A stretch of DNA of 51,710 bases, from positions 1 to 51,710 of the forward strand of contig JAICUB010000044.1 in the NCBI GenBank assembly GCA_025936045.1. Direction: 5' to 3'. Below the pieces are notes generated by a model that was not told the DNA's origin, made no database searches, and saw only the letters and a program-made list of their open reading frames with translations. A program made the position numbers and the translations under genes. Origin of the DNA: Polyangiaceae bacterium. Lineage in GTDB: Bacteria; Myxococcota_A; Polyangia; Polyangiales; Polyangiaceae. Positions 7,935 to 16,441 of this stretch are shown here, one piece after another (position 1 is the first letter of the stretch; each line of letters starts with the position of its first letter).

Positions 7935-9481
7935 CCGGCCCGTTCGACGAGCGTTCGAGCGGTGTGCTCCTGCACCTCACGTCGCTGCCCGGCCCGCACG
8001 GCTCGGGCGATCTCGGGCCGGCAGCGTACGAGTTCGCCGATTTCTTGGCACGCGCCGGCCAGCGTCACTGGCAGACGTTGCCGGTGGTGCCGCCCGGAGG
8101 TGGCAACTCGCCGTACGACAGTCCGTCGGCGTTCGCCGGGAGCCCTTGGCTCGTGAGCCTCGAGCTGCTCGCGCGCGAGGGCTTGCTCGAGCCGGCGGAT
8201 CTGCTCGCGCCGGCTCGGCTCGTGAACGCGACGCGCACGCTCTACCCGGCGACGCGCCGGTTCCGCGAACGGCGGCTGCGCAAGGCGTGCGCGGCGTTCA
8301 TGGCGCGCCGCGACGGCCGGCGTGAACTCGAGCGCGCCCTCGAGGAGAACCGGAGTTGGCTGCCGGACTATGTGCTCTTCCGCGCGTTGAAGCGGGCGAA
8401 CGCTGGCCGGCCTTGGGTGGAGTGGCACCTCGATCTCGCGCAGCGAAAGCCGAGCGCGCTCGAAAGCGCACGCCGCGAGCTCGCGAGCGAAGTCGAGTAC
8501 GAGGTGTTCGTGCAGCGTGAGTTTTTGCGGCAGTGGTCGGCCCTGCGCGCGCACTGCCGTGAGCTCGGACTACGCCTGCTCGGCGACATCCCGATGTTCG
8601 TCGCGCACGACGCCGCCGACGTCTGGGCACACCAGGATCTGTTCCAGCTCGAGCCCGACGGTCGCAAGCGCGTCGTTGCCGGCGTGCCGCCCGACTACTT
8701 CAGCGCGGACGGCCAGCTCTGGGGCAATCCGATCTACGACTGGCAGCACCTGCGTGAAACCGGATACGCATGGTGGATCGATCGGCTCAAGACGACGCTC
8801 GAACGCTTCGACGGCGTACGGCTCGATCACTTCATCGGGTTTCACCGCTATTGGGAGGTGTCCGCGAGCGCGACGAGCGCACGTGACGGGCACTTCGTCG
8901 AGGCGCCCGGCCACGAGCTCTTCGAACGGCTCCGCTCCACCCTCGGCGCGCTGCCCTTCGTCGCGGAGGATCTCGGCGTCATGACCGAAGGCGTGGTGCG
9001 GCTGCGCGACGACTTCGGTCTCCCCGGCATGCGCGTGCTCGCTTTCGCCTTCGGCGGCGACTGGCGCGAGTACCAACCCCACCGCTTTCCGCAAAATGTC
9101 GTCGCTTATACCGGAACGCACGACAACGACACGATGCACGGCTGGCTCACCTCGCACGCGCGCGAGCGCGAGCCACGCCGCGCCGCGGAGCTCCTCGCGG
9201 AACGGCAGCGCGCCCTCGCCTATGCCGCGAGCGACGGCCGCGAAGCGCACTGGGACATGGTGAGGACGCTCGTCGCCTCCGTCGCCAACACCACGATCTT
9301 CCCGCTGCAGGATCTGCTCGGGCTCGGCAGTGAAGCGCGCATGAACGTCCCCGGCGTCGCGCACGGCAACTGGACCTACCGCGCGCGCGCCGCAGAGTTC
9401 ACTCCCGCGCTCGCCGAACGCCTCGGTCGCCTGTGCGACACCTATGAGCGCGTTCCGGCTGGGGTCCGGCGCACGCCGTAA
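7931..9481 (+). CDS. malQ: 4-alpha-glucanotransferase (amylomaltase, GH77)
   Basis: 516 residues, the usual length of a bacterial GH77 enzyme, which transfers alpha-1,4-glucan segments in maltodextrin and glycogen metabolism. Visible motifs are SPYDSPSAFAGSPWLVSLE near the N-terminus, GVRLDHFIGF with the nucleophile Asp near residue 299, VAEDLG with the acid/base Glu near residue 346, and YTGTHDNDTMHGW. The ATG overlaps the terC stop and has AAGGAG nine bases upstream inside terC, so it is translationally coupled to it. Other glycogen genes are not in the window. Confidence 0.95.
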   Translation: MTGPFDERSSGVLLHLTSLPGPHGSGDLGPAAYEFADFLARAGQRHWQTLPVVPPGGGNSPYDSPSAFAGSPWLVSLELLAREGLLEPADLLAPARLVNATRTLYPATRRFRERRLRKACAAFMARRDGRRELERALEENRSWLPDYVLFRALKRANAGRPWVEWHLDLAQRKPSALESARRELASEVEYEVFVQREFLRQWSALRAHCRELGLRLLGDIPMFVAHDAADVWAHQDLFQLEPDGRKRVVAGVPPDYFSADGQLWGNPIYDWQHLRETGYAWWIDRLKTTLERFDGVRLDHFIGFHRYWEVSASATSARDGHFVEAPGHELFERLRSTLGALPFVAEDLGVMTEGVVRLRDDFGLPGMRVLAFAFGGDWREYQPHRFPQNVVAYTGTHDNDTMHGWLTSHAREREPRRAAELLAERQRALAYAASDGREAHWDMVRTLVASVANTTIFPLQDLLGLGSEARMNVPGVAHGNWTYRARAAEFTPALAERLGRLCDTYERVPAGVRRTP

Positions 9482-9486
9482 CCAAC

Positions 9487-11214
9487 ATGCTCGGCGCCCG
9501 CGGCTCAGCCTGGTTCCGTCATCTCGCGACCCTCGCGTTCGTCGTGCTCCCGCACTCCGCGCTGGCCGAACCCGCTCCTGCTCCGGCTCCTGCTGCCGCT
9601 CCGGCTCCTGCTGCCGCTCCGGCTCCTGCTGCCGCTCCGGCTCCTGCTGCCGCTCCGGCTTCTGCTGCCGCTCCGGCGCCTGCTCCCGACGCGCTCCCGC
9701 CGCCCGACGCCTTCACCGAACCCACCTCTCCGACGGGGTCCCCCGCGTCTCTCCCCGCGAGCACGTTGCCGCCGGCTCCGTGCGATTGCGATGAACGCGC
9801 CGCCGAGACCTCGCGCGTCCGCTACGAGCTCGAAGGCGTCGTCGTCCGCGGCAACACGCGCACCAATCGACGCGTCGTCATGCGCTACGTGCCGTTTCGG
9901 CCGGGCGACGTCATCGACGTGAGCGACGCGGCGTTTCAGCTCTTGCGCTACCGCCTGCTCGGCACCGGCTTCTTCCGTGAAGTCGAGCTGTCGATCGAAA
10001 AGGGGTCGCGCCGCGGACAAGTCGTGCTCGTCATCGACGTGAGCGAGCGCAACACGCTCGTCTTGAACGACCTCTGGATGGGACTGTCGAAAGACGCGGA
10101 AGTCCAGGGCGCGTCGAAGGGTCATGCTCGCCCGCTGACGGCGTACGCGGGCGTCGACGGCGCGGAGACGAACCTCGCGGGCACGGGCATCACGCTCGGC
10201 GGCGCTGCCGCCTTCGCCCAGTACCAGCTCGCCGTGCGCGCGCGTTTCCTCGACCCCGCGTTCCTCGGCAGCAACTGGATGGTCGCGGGCACGCTGCTCT
10301 ACACGAACGCCCACGATTTTTTCGGCAACTCGCAGGTTCGGCAAGGCGGCTCGCCCGCGGGTGAAGGCGGCTACGAGGACTATGCGATCGTCGCCTACAA
10401 GCGTTTCGGCGGCACGCTGGGTCTCGGCCGCGATCTCTCCGTTTCGACGCAACTCTGGGTCAACTACCGGCTCGAGAGCCTCTACGCCGATTACCCGAAG
10501 ATCGCGTCGCAGGTCACCGGCTTCGATCGAGAGCCCATCGACTTCAGCATCGTCCGCGGCAAGAGCGTGCTCTCGACCGTGCGCGCGACGCTGCAACACG
10601 ACACGCGGGACCAGCCCTTCCTGCCGACGCAGGGCTGGCTCGTAACGTTGAACGGCGAGTTCTCCTTGCTGCCCGCGGCCCTCGACTACGACTACCAGAA
10701 GGTCGAAGCGCGGGCGTCCCATTGGTGGCAACTGCCGTGGGGCCACCACGTGCTCTCGGTCGACGTCTACGGCGGAGCGATCGCGGGGCACGCGCCGTTC
10801 TTCGAGCAGTTCTACGTGGGTGATCTCAGCGATTTCTTGCCCGATCGCGTGCTCGGCATGACCTTCGACCGGCGCCCGCCGCCGAACTTCCTCGGCACGC
10901 AGATCGTCGAAGAGCGCTACGGCAACTACGCGTTCAAGCTCGCCGCGGAGTACCGGATCCCGCTCTATCGCGGCCAGCGTTCGATTTACGGCATCGATCT
11001 CTATGCCGGCGGCGGCCTCTACGGTCTGGCGAGCGACCGCACCCTGACCGATCCGCCGAGCGCGTACTCGGGACTCGCGCGAGTGCCCATCGATCTCACC
11101 GCCACGCTCGGTTTCCGCGCGGATACCTCCGTCGGCGGCTTCACCTTCTCGCTTTCGAACGCGCTCGGCTTCGCCTTCGTCGGTCGCGGTCCGGCCGGGG
11201 GACGTCCCCCGTGA
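9487..11214 (+). CDS. Omp85/BamA-TamA superfamily outer-membrane protein
   Basis: 575 residues. Residues 1-27 form a signal peptide ending SALA. An Ala/Pro-rich region with tandem repeats follows, then one POTRA-like domain around residues 112-195 (YELEGVVVRGNTRTNRRVV ... GTGFFREVELSIEKG). The remainder is a 16-strand-type barrel with FLPTQGW. Only one POTRA is evident, against five in BamA and three in TamA, so it is more likely a specialised translocon or barrel-assembly accessory than BamA itself. The C-terminus (GGRPP) lacks the usual terminal aromatic residue. It starts five bases after malQ and overlaps the next gene, so it sits inside an operon. Confidence 0.88.
   Translation: MLGARGSAWFRHLATLAFVVLPHSALAEPAPAPAPAAAPAPAAAPAPAAAPAPAAAPASAAAPAPAPDALPPPDAFTEPTSPTGSPASLPASTLPPAPCDCDERAAETSRVRYELEGVVVRGNTRTNRRVVMRYVPFRPGDVIDVSDAAFQLLRYRLLGTGFFREVELSIEKGSRRGQVVLVIDVSERNTLVLNDLWMGLSKDAEVQGASKGHARPLTAYAGVDGAETNLAGTGITLGGAAAFAQYQLAVRARFLDPAFLGSNWMVAGTLLYTNAHDFFGNSQVRQGGSPAGEGGYEDYAIVAYKRFGGTLGLGRDLSVSTQLWVNYRLESLYADYPKIASQVTGFDREPIDFSIVRGKSVLSTVRATLQHDTRDQPFLPTQGWLVTLNGEFSLLPAALDYDYQKVEARASHWWQLPWGHHVLSVDVYGGAIAGHAPFFEQFYVGDLSDFLPDRVLGMTFDRRPPPNFLGTQIVEERYGNYAFKLAAEYRIPLYRGQRSIYGIDLYAGGGLYGLASDRTLTDPPSAYSGLARVPIDLTATLGFRADTSVGGFTFSLSNALGFAFVGRGPAGGRPP
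9580..9669 (+). repeat. 18-bp tandem repeat, five units, encoding Ala/Pro
   Basis: Five copies of an 18-bp unit (GCTCCGGCTCCTGCTGCC), the last with one substitution, encode APAPAA. They lie between the signal peptide and POTRA domain of the Omp85 protein. The near identity of the copies points to recent slippage and probable length variation between strains. Confidence 0.9.
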
Positions 11215-11918
11215 GGCGCGAGCCGACGCGCCGGCTCCGTTTCGGCTGGCTGCTCCTGGCGCTCGCCGTCCTCGTCGCTCCCGGCGCGGCGGCGCAAGCG
11301 GAATCGGCCCCCGTGCAGCGCGAAGTCGAGCTCAGCTGGGACACCGATCGCAGCTTGCTCTATCTCGACATCGCTTTTCGCGACGTGCTCGACGCCGGCA
11401 TCCGCAGCAAACTGAGCCGCGGCCTGCCGACGACGATCGTGCTCACGGCCACGATCCAGCGCGCCGGCAGCGCCGAGCCGCTCTCGACGACGACGCAGAG
11501 CTGCCGCATCACCTGGCACGTCTGGGAGGAGGCGTATTACGTCGAAATCGTGCGGCCTGGGTCGAGCCAGGCACGCTGGACGACGACGCTCGAAGGCGTG
11601 TTCCGGCGCTGCGCGGAGGCGCGCCGGCTGCTCGCGGGCGACGCCTCGCAGGTCTCGCCGAGCGTGCCTCTTTACGCTCGCGGCACGCTCCAGATCAATC
11701 CTCTGAGTCCGGAGGTGCTGCAGCAGCTCCAGCGCTGGGTCATGCGTCCGAGCAGCACGGGGACGGCGGCGCCCGGCGACGCTCTCTTCAGCACCTTTGC
11801 CGGTCTCTTCATGCAGCGCATCGGGGACGCCGAGCGCGAAGTGCATTTCTTCACGCGCCCGCGCTTGCCCACGCGCTTCAGCAGCAAGGCGGAGGAGCGG
11901 AAGGCCCAAGGCCAATGA
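11211..11918 (+). CDS. Secreted or periplasmic protein of unknown function
   Basis: 235 residues with an N-terminal signal (RFGWLLLALAVLVAPGAAAQA) and no further membrane segments. The body begins with a beta-rich stretch (EVELSWDTDRSLLYLDIAFRDVL) followed by a region resembling DUF4390-type proteins (GLPTTIVLTATIQR), but the match is only by eye. Its GTG overlaps the stop of the Omp85 gene by four bases, so the pair is translationally coupled. A periplasmic partner for that barrel protein is the simplest reading of the context. Confidence 0.7.
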   Translation: MRREPTRRLRFGWLLLALAVLVAPGAAAQAESAPVQREVELSWDTDRSLLYLDIAFRDVLDAGIRSKLSRGLPTTIVLTATIQRAGSAEPLSTTTQSCRITWHVWEEAYYVEIVRPGSSQARWTTTLEGVFRRCAEARRLLAGDASQVSPSVPLYARGTLQINPLSPEVLQQLQRWVMRPSSTGTAAPGDALFSTFAGLFMQRIGDAEREVHFFTRPRLPTRFSSKAEERKAQGQ

Positions 11919-11961
11919 CGCACTCGCGCCCTCCGCGGCCCGGAATGCTAAAGGAGCGAGC

Positions 11962-12534
11962 GTGACGACGTGGTTTCCGGTCGCGCTCAAGCTCGTGGGA
12001 CGGCGCTGCCTCGTCGTCGGCACGAGCGAGGAGGCGCCGAGTCGCGTCCGAGCGCTCGCCGAGGCGGGCGCCGTCGTGGTCGCGACCGCGGCTTTTTCAC
12101 CGGCTGATCTCGACGGGACCTGGCTCGCCGTGCTGGCGGATCGCGACGCCGAGCTCGCGGCACGCATGGACCGCGAATGCGAGACACGGCGCGTCTTCTT
12201 CGCCGCGGTCGACGAGCCGCGCTTCGGGAGCTACTCGCATCTCGCGCTCGCGCGCGCGGGCAACGTGGTCGTCGCGATCGGGACGAACGGCGAAGCGCCG
12301 GCGCTCGCGCGCAGGCTCCGTGAGCTGTTCCAGGATTTGTTCGCACGCTCGGGGCTCGCCGCTTTCTCCGAGCGTCACGCCGCCCTGCGCCGGCTCACGC
12401 CGCCCGCGCGCCGGCGCGACGTGCTCGGCGCGGACGTGCGCGACGTGCGGCTCGAAGGCGAGCTCGTGCTGCCGGCGCGCCCGGAACCGCTCGATGCGAA
12501 CGCGGGTGACCCGCACGGCTCGAACGGCCGCTGA
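11962..12534 (+). CDS. Precorrin-2 dehydrogenase-like protein (siroheme synthase N-terminal type)
   Basis: 190 residues. It begins WFPVALKLVGRRCLVVGTSEEAPSRV, matching the NAD-binding start of the CysG N-terminal/Met8/SirC family, which oxidises precorrin-2 to sirohydrochlorin and may chelate iron. The middle RVFFAAVDEPRFGSYSHLALARAG and NGEAPALARRLRELF follow the family order. The glycine-rich loop is divergent (VVGTSEEA instead of VVGGGxVA) and the usual STGGxSP is IGTNGEAP, so activity is not certain. GTG at 11962 is preceded by AAGGAG. The stop is immediately next to the stop of the convergent gene. Confidence 0.75.
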   Translation: MTTWFPVALKLVGRRCLVVGTSEEAPSRVRALAEAGAVVVATAAFSPADLDGTWLAVLADRDAELAARMDRECETRRVFFAAVDEPRFGSYSHLALARAGNVVVAIGTNGEAPALARRLRELFQDLFARSGLAAFSERHAALRRLTPPARRRDVLGADVRDVRLEGELVLPARPEPLDANAGDPHGSNGR

Positions 12535-13227
12535 CTATTCGAACGTCGGCGTCCCGGGCGGCGCTACGATCGCGCCCGGCAGCGGGTACGTCGCGAGAAT
12601 CGCGACCCAGTAGTACGCGTATTGGTGCGGCAGCGCGCCCCAGTCCGGATTCGGAAACGCGCGATTGACGCAGTCGGTGGCCTTGCGCGCCAGCGGTCCC
12701 CGCCAGCTCCCGCTCGCTCCGGGAAAGACGTGGAATTTCCGCGCCTTGAAGTCGATGTTGAGGACGAAGTTGATCGAGCCCTCTTCTTTGCGCTTCGGCG
12801 CGGCGTCGGCGCAGCCGCGAATCGCCGTCGCGAGCGCTTGCTCGACGGGCGGCATGCTGTCGCAAAGTCCGCCTTCGACGCGGGCCTGAGTCGCCGAGGC
12901 GCCGCACTTCACGCGCTGGGCCGGCGCGAGTTTAACGCGCTCGGCCGGCTTCGCGGACGGCGGCGCTCCGGCGTCGACGGCAATCGGCGCGGGAGCCGAG
13001 CGCAGCGCGCTTGCCGAAGCGCTCGCGACGACCGCCGCCGCGCTCGAGCTCGACGGCCGGCGCAAGAGATAGAGCGGCACCGCGATCAAAATCACGCACA
13101 CCACGCCCGCCACGACGAGCTGCGCACGAAGCGGGCGATCGCTGGTCGTGCTCGTCCCGACGCCGAGGCGGCGGGAACGGGGCTCTCCGGAAATCGAAGG
13201 GATGGAAGTGCGCGGGGGGCGCGCCAT
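12535..13227 (-). CDS. Single-pass membrane protein with TonB/AgmX-like C-terminal domain, function unknown
   Basis: 230 residues. A charged N-terminus of about 33 residues is followed by one membrane helix (LVVAGVVCVILIAVPLYLL), an Ala/Ser/Pro linker, and a C-terminal periplasmic domain with paired cysteines (IRGCADA ... KATDCVNRAFP). The domain layout INFVLNIDFKARKFHVF, then a CVNRAFP-like Cys helix, resembles the AgmX/PglI C-terminal domain frequent in myxobacteria, and the lipoprotein at 21517 has a similar end. It lies 25 bases downstream of the start of no other gene; the kinase gene upstream on the same strand ends at 13253. Function unknown. Confidence 0.7.
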   Translation of the reverse strand: MARPPRTSIPSISGEPRSRRLGVGTSTTSDRPLRAQLVVAGVVCVILIAVPLYLLRRPSSSSAAAVVASASASALRSAPAPIAVDAGAPPSAKPAERVKLAPAQRVKCGASATQARVEGGLCDSMPPVEQALATAIRGCADAAPKRKEEGSINFVLNIDFKARKFHVFPGASGSWRGPLARKATDCVNRAFPNPDWGALPHQYAYYWVAILATYPLPGAIVAPPGTPTFE

Positions 13228-13252
13228 GGGACCGCGAGGAAGCTTGGGGTCG

Positions 13253-14947
13253 TCAGTCGTCGAGCAGGGCCTGCACTTGCTGGCCCGGTTCCGCCCGCAC
13301 GATGGTTGCGGCGAGGTCGAGAGAATCCGGCATGTTCCCCTGCACTTGCGAGACCACCTGCTCGACCACGTTACGCGCCTCGTCGAGGCTCGGGCCGGTC
13401 ATGGCGATCGCGAACTTGAGCGGCCCCGTGCGCCCGCCCGTCACCGGCACGAGGCTCAAAAGCAGCATCTCGGTGAGCTCGACGACGCGCTGAGCGGCGC
13501 GCCGGAGCGCGAGCATTTCGAGGATGGCCGGGCGATCGCTCACGTGCCGGTTCGGCCCGCGGATTTGATAGCGCGCCACGGTGAGCGGCACGCCCGACCA
13601 CTCGCCGAAGCCGCGGTCGTCATCCATCACGCGGCTCAGCTGGTCACGCGAGAGCAAACCCGTGAGGCCGTCCCGGCGGGCGAGATACGCGCGCGCCCGC
13701 TCGTGCTGCGGCGACCCGTCGGGGAAGCTCACGATCTTGACGCGCGATTCACCGAGCTGAATCTCGGCGCCGTGGAGCAGCTGAATCGTCTGCTTCCGGT
13801 CGTAGCTGTGGTCGGCGAAGGTACCGTTCGTGCTGCCGGTGTCCTCGATCGACCAGGAGCCGCTTTGCCAGCGCAGGACGGCGTGCGACCCCGAGACGGT
13901 GGGCTCCGGCATCACGATGTCCTGTCCTGCGCGCCGCCCGATGGTGATCACCGGCTTCGCGAGCGGGAACATGGTGCCGGCCGCGTCGGGCGCGTTGGCC
14001 GAGTACGTGACGAGCAGCGACTGCGAGCTCGCGACGAAAAGGTCGCTCGCACCGCGGCCCGGAGGCGGCCCCGGATTGATGCGCTCGCGCGGGATCTGCA
14101 CCTGGCTCGTCGTGAGCGAGGTGGGATTGAAAAAGCGCATGTGGCGCGCGTTCGGCCGCGAGCTCGGGTCGTCGGTGAGGCAGCGGAAGATCTGCTTGAT
14201 CTCGTCGACCGACAGGGACGCGGGGACGTCGAACATGATCTGTGAGCGCATCGGCTTCGCGCGGGGGCGGTAGCCGGGCTCGGGCACGCGGCACGTCCAC
14301 ATTTCCCAGAGGGTGAGGCCGAGAGCGTACATGTCGTCTTCGGGACTCGCGCCGCCGGAACGTAAGCGCTCGGGCGCCATGTAGTTCGGCGTGCCGCCGT
14401 CGGGCGGCGCGCCCGGCCTGCGAGCGCTCAAGCGCGCGCGCTCCTGAGCAAAGCCGAAGTCGAGGATGATGGCGCGGTCGTTCGTGACCATCACGTTGCC
14501 CGGCTTGAGATCGCCGTGCACGAGGCCCTGCGCGTGGATGGCGGCGAGCCCCGCCGCCGTTTCGCTCGCAATCTTCCGGAATTCATCGGCGGTGTAACCG
14601 CCTTGTGCCTTGCGCCGCCGAATGTGCGTGTGAAGCGTCTGGCCGGCGATGTGCTCCATCACGAGGATGGGGCCCCACGGGCTCGGCGCGAGGTCGTGCA
14701 CGCGACAGACGTTCGGGTGGCTCACGGAGCGGGCGAGCAGTAGCTCCTGGCGCAGGGCCTCGTCGTCGCCGGGCATGCGCGACTCCTCACGCACCACCTT
14801 CAGGGCGGAGGGCTGCTGCGTGGTCCGGTCATAAGCGAGAAACACCTCGCCCATGCCGCCCTTCCCCAGGCTCTGGCGAATTTCGTACCGGTCGTTGACG
14901 ACCGTGCCCTGGCCGAGCGGCGGGGCATTGCGGGAAGGGTGAGGCAT
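13253..14947 (-). CDS. Ser/Thr protein kinase with FHA domain and degenerate GGDEF-like C-terminus
   Basis: 564 residues from the ATG at 14947. Kinase domain at about residues 21-275: GKGGMGEV P-loop, ALK lysine at 50, DFG at 163-165 and GTPNYMAPE at 185-193. The catalytic loop reads HGDLKPGN, so the usual Arg of HRD is Gly; the kinase may not need activation-loop phosphorylation. FHA domain at about 312-407 with ITIGRRAG, SGSHAVL and STNGTF. Residues 420-560 begin RRDGLTGLLSRDQL, the typical opening of a GGDEF domain, but no GG(D/E)EF motif follows, so cyclic-di-GMP synthesis is unlikely. There is no membrane helix; the protein is predicted cytoplasmic. Substrates are unknown. Confidence 0.92.
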   Translation of the reverse strand: MPHPSRNAPPLGQGTVVNDRYEIRQSLGKGGMGEVFLAYDRTTQQPSALKVVREESRMPGDDEALRQELLLARSVSHPNVCRVHDLAPSPWGPILVMEHIAGQTLHTHIRRRKAQGGYTADEFRKIASETAAGLAAIHAQGLVHGDLKPGNVMVTNDRAIILDFGFAQERARLSARRPGAPPDGGTPNYMAPERLRSGGASPEDDMYALGLTLWEMWTCRVPEPGYRPRAKPMRSQIMFDVPASLSVDEIKQIFRCLTDDPSSRPNARHMRFFNPTSLTTSQVQIPRERINPGPPPGRGASDLFVASSQSLLVTYSANAPDAAGTMFPLAKPVITIGRRAGQDIVMPEPTVSGSHAVLRWQSGSWSIEDTGSTNGTFADHSYDRKQTIQLLHGAEIQLGESRVKIVSFPDGSPQHERARAYLARRDGLTGLLSRDQLSRVMDDDRGFGEWSGVPLTVARYQIRGPNRHVSDRPAILEMLALRRAAQRVVELTEMLLLSLVPVTGGRTGPLKFAIAMTGPSLDEARNVVEQVVSQVQGNMPDSLDLAATIVRAEPGQQVQALLDD

Positions 14948-15054
14948 GACTCCGATTGACCGAGCCGGGCTCGCGTAGCGTCGTCGATCTTTTGAGGCCG
15001 TGCAACGTCCTCGCGGCAATTTGGCGCTAGACGCGGTCCGGCAAGCAATTCCGG

Positions 15055-15131
15055 CCGCCGAACGGCCGTCGGCGGGCGAGACCGAGCGGTCGGTCCCGGT
15101 GTAAGCTCCGCGGCCGCGACCGACCGGTCGG
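15055..15131. promoter_or_regulatory. Cluster of inverted repeats, possible operator region
   Basis: Three palindromic elements lie in the 198-base divergent gap before the lipoprotein at 15146. 15055-15075 has seven-base arms CCGCCGA/TCGGCGG around a seven-base centre. 15080-15095 reads GACCGAGCGGTCGGTC, and 15118-15131 reads GACCGACCGGTCGG, which contains a perfect 12-base palindrome. The last two share a 14-base core with one mismatch, centred 38 bases apart, as expected for paired dimer sites. The second ends only 14 bases before the ATG, so binding there would block transcription or translation initiation. Confidence 0.4.
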
Positions 15132-15145
15132 CAAAAAGGACGGCG

Positions 15146-15553
15146 ATGGGACGCTTTGGTTTGTTCGCATGTGTGATTCTGGCCGTCGGCTGCGACAAGG
15201 CTGGGAGCGCCGATTGCACCAAGGCGCGGCTCGCGGCTTCGGACGCCTGGCAACAGGTCGTCACCCAGGCCGGCAACATGAAGGTCAATACCTGGCCCGG
15301 TTTCGATGACCTCGGCGAGACGCAGAAGGCCGACAGCGTTAGGACCTGGGGCGCGATCGAAACTCAGTCCGACATGGTGCAAAAATCGTTCGCCTACGAG
15401 CGCATCACCTGGAAGACCGCGGACCCCGCGCGTCAGGAAGCCGACCAGAAATTTCAGGGCTTCTTCGCCAAGGACAACTTTGCGCTCTTCAGCGCCCAGC
15501 TCAAAGCCGCGGACCAGAAGTACGACGCCGCGGCGAAAGCCTGCCGCGAGTAA
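15146..15553 (+). CDS. Small lipoprotein, function unknown
   Basis: 135 residues. Signal sequence MGRFGLFACVILAVGC with lipobox LAVGC, followed by a helical, charged domain with a further Cys pair (ADCTKAR and KACRE). AAGGA sits six bases before the ATG. The palindromic cluster just upstream suggests regulated expression. I do not recognise the family. Confidence 0.75.
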   Translation: MGRFGLFACVILAVGCDKAGSADCTKARLAASDAWQQVVTQAGNMKVNTWPGFDDLGETQKADSVRTWGAIETQSDMVQKSFAYERITWKTADPARQEADQKFQGFFAKDNFALFSAQLKAADQKYDAAAKACRE

Positions 15554-15568
15554 GCTCGCGAAAAGAAA

Positions 15569-16441
15569 TCAAACGTAGCGTTCGAGGGCGCGCTCGACGG
15601 AGCTCGCATAGCCTCCGCCGAACAGATTCACGTGCACCATGAGCGGGTAGAGCTGATAGAGCGGCACGCGCTCGGCATGGCCCGCCGCGAGCGGAAATGC
15701 CTCGCCGTAAGCGGCGAACACGCGCTCCGAAAAGCCACCGAAGAGCCGCATCATCGCGAGGTCCATCTCGCGATGCCCGCCGTACGCCGCAGGATCGATC
15801 AGGCACGGCGCGCCGGCTTCGTCGACGTGGAGGTTACCGCCCCAGAGGTCCCCGTGCAGCCGGGCAGGCGCCTCTTCGGGACCGACCAGCGCCTCGAGCC
15901 GCGCGAAGAGGCGCTCGAAGCCCCGCTCGAGCGCGCTCGTGGCGCGCCCCTCGCGACGCGCGCGCTCGAGTTGCGGCTCGAGCCGCTCGCTCCGAAAGAA
16001 ATCCGGCCAGCGCGAGTGAGCCGCATTGGACTGCGGCAAGCTGCCGATGAAATTCGCATGATCGAGCCCGAAGCTACCGGGGGTCGCGCGATGAAGCGCC
16101 GCGAGCGAACGACCGAGCTCTTCGTCGAACCCCTTGCGACGCGGCGCCGACTCGACGAGCTCGAGCACGAGAAAGCTCGGCCCCACGTCGCTGGACACGG
16201 CGATCACCTCGGGCAACTTGATGGCGCGCGCTTCGGCGAGCCAGCGGAGGCCGCGCGCCTCCGCTCGAAACATGCCGTTCGGCGCGTTCCGGTTGGTCTT
16301 CATGAACACGCGCCGTCCGCCTGCGAGCTCGAGCTCGAACGCCGCGTTGATGTCACCGCCCGCGAGCGACGAGGCGCGGACCACGCGCGCGCCGAGCTGC
16401 TCCGCGAGTGCGTGCTCGAGCGCGGCGTCGAGCGCGCTCAC
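15569..16441 (-). CDS. Fructosamine kinase family protein
   Basis: 290 residues, the usual length of the fructosamine-3-kinase/YniA family. These enzymes phosphorylate sugars attached to protein amino groups so that they detach, a repair of glycation. The opening LAGGDINAAFELEL, the ATP-binding lysine in VFMKTNRN, the catalytic loop RLHGDLWGGNLHVD and CLIDPAAYGGHREMDLAM are all diagnostic. GTG at 16441 overlaps the stop of the phosphatase gene (GTGA). The pairing with a low-molecular-weight phosphatase is well known in several bacteria and may form a protein deglycation pair. Confidence 0.93.
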   Translation of the reverse strand: MSALDAALEHALAEQLGARVVRASSLAGGDINAAFELELAGGRRVFMKTNRNAPNGMFRAEARGLRWLAEARAIKLPEVIAVSSDVGPSFLVLELVESAPRRKGFDEELGRSLAALHRATPGSFGLDHANFIGSLPQSNAAHSRWPDFFRSERLEPQLERARREGRATSALERGFERLFARLEALVGPEEAPARLHGDLWGGNLHVDEAGAPCLIDPAAYGGHREMDLAMMRLFGGFSERVFAAYGEAFPLAAGHAERVPLYQLYPLMVHVNLFGGGYASSVERALERYV

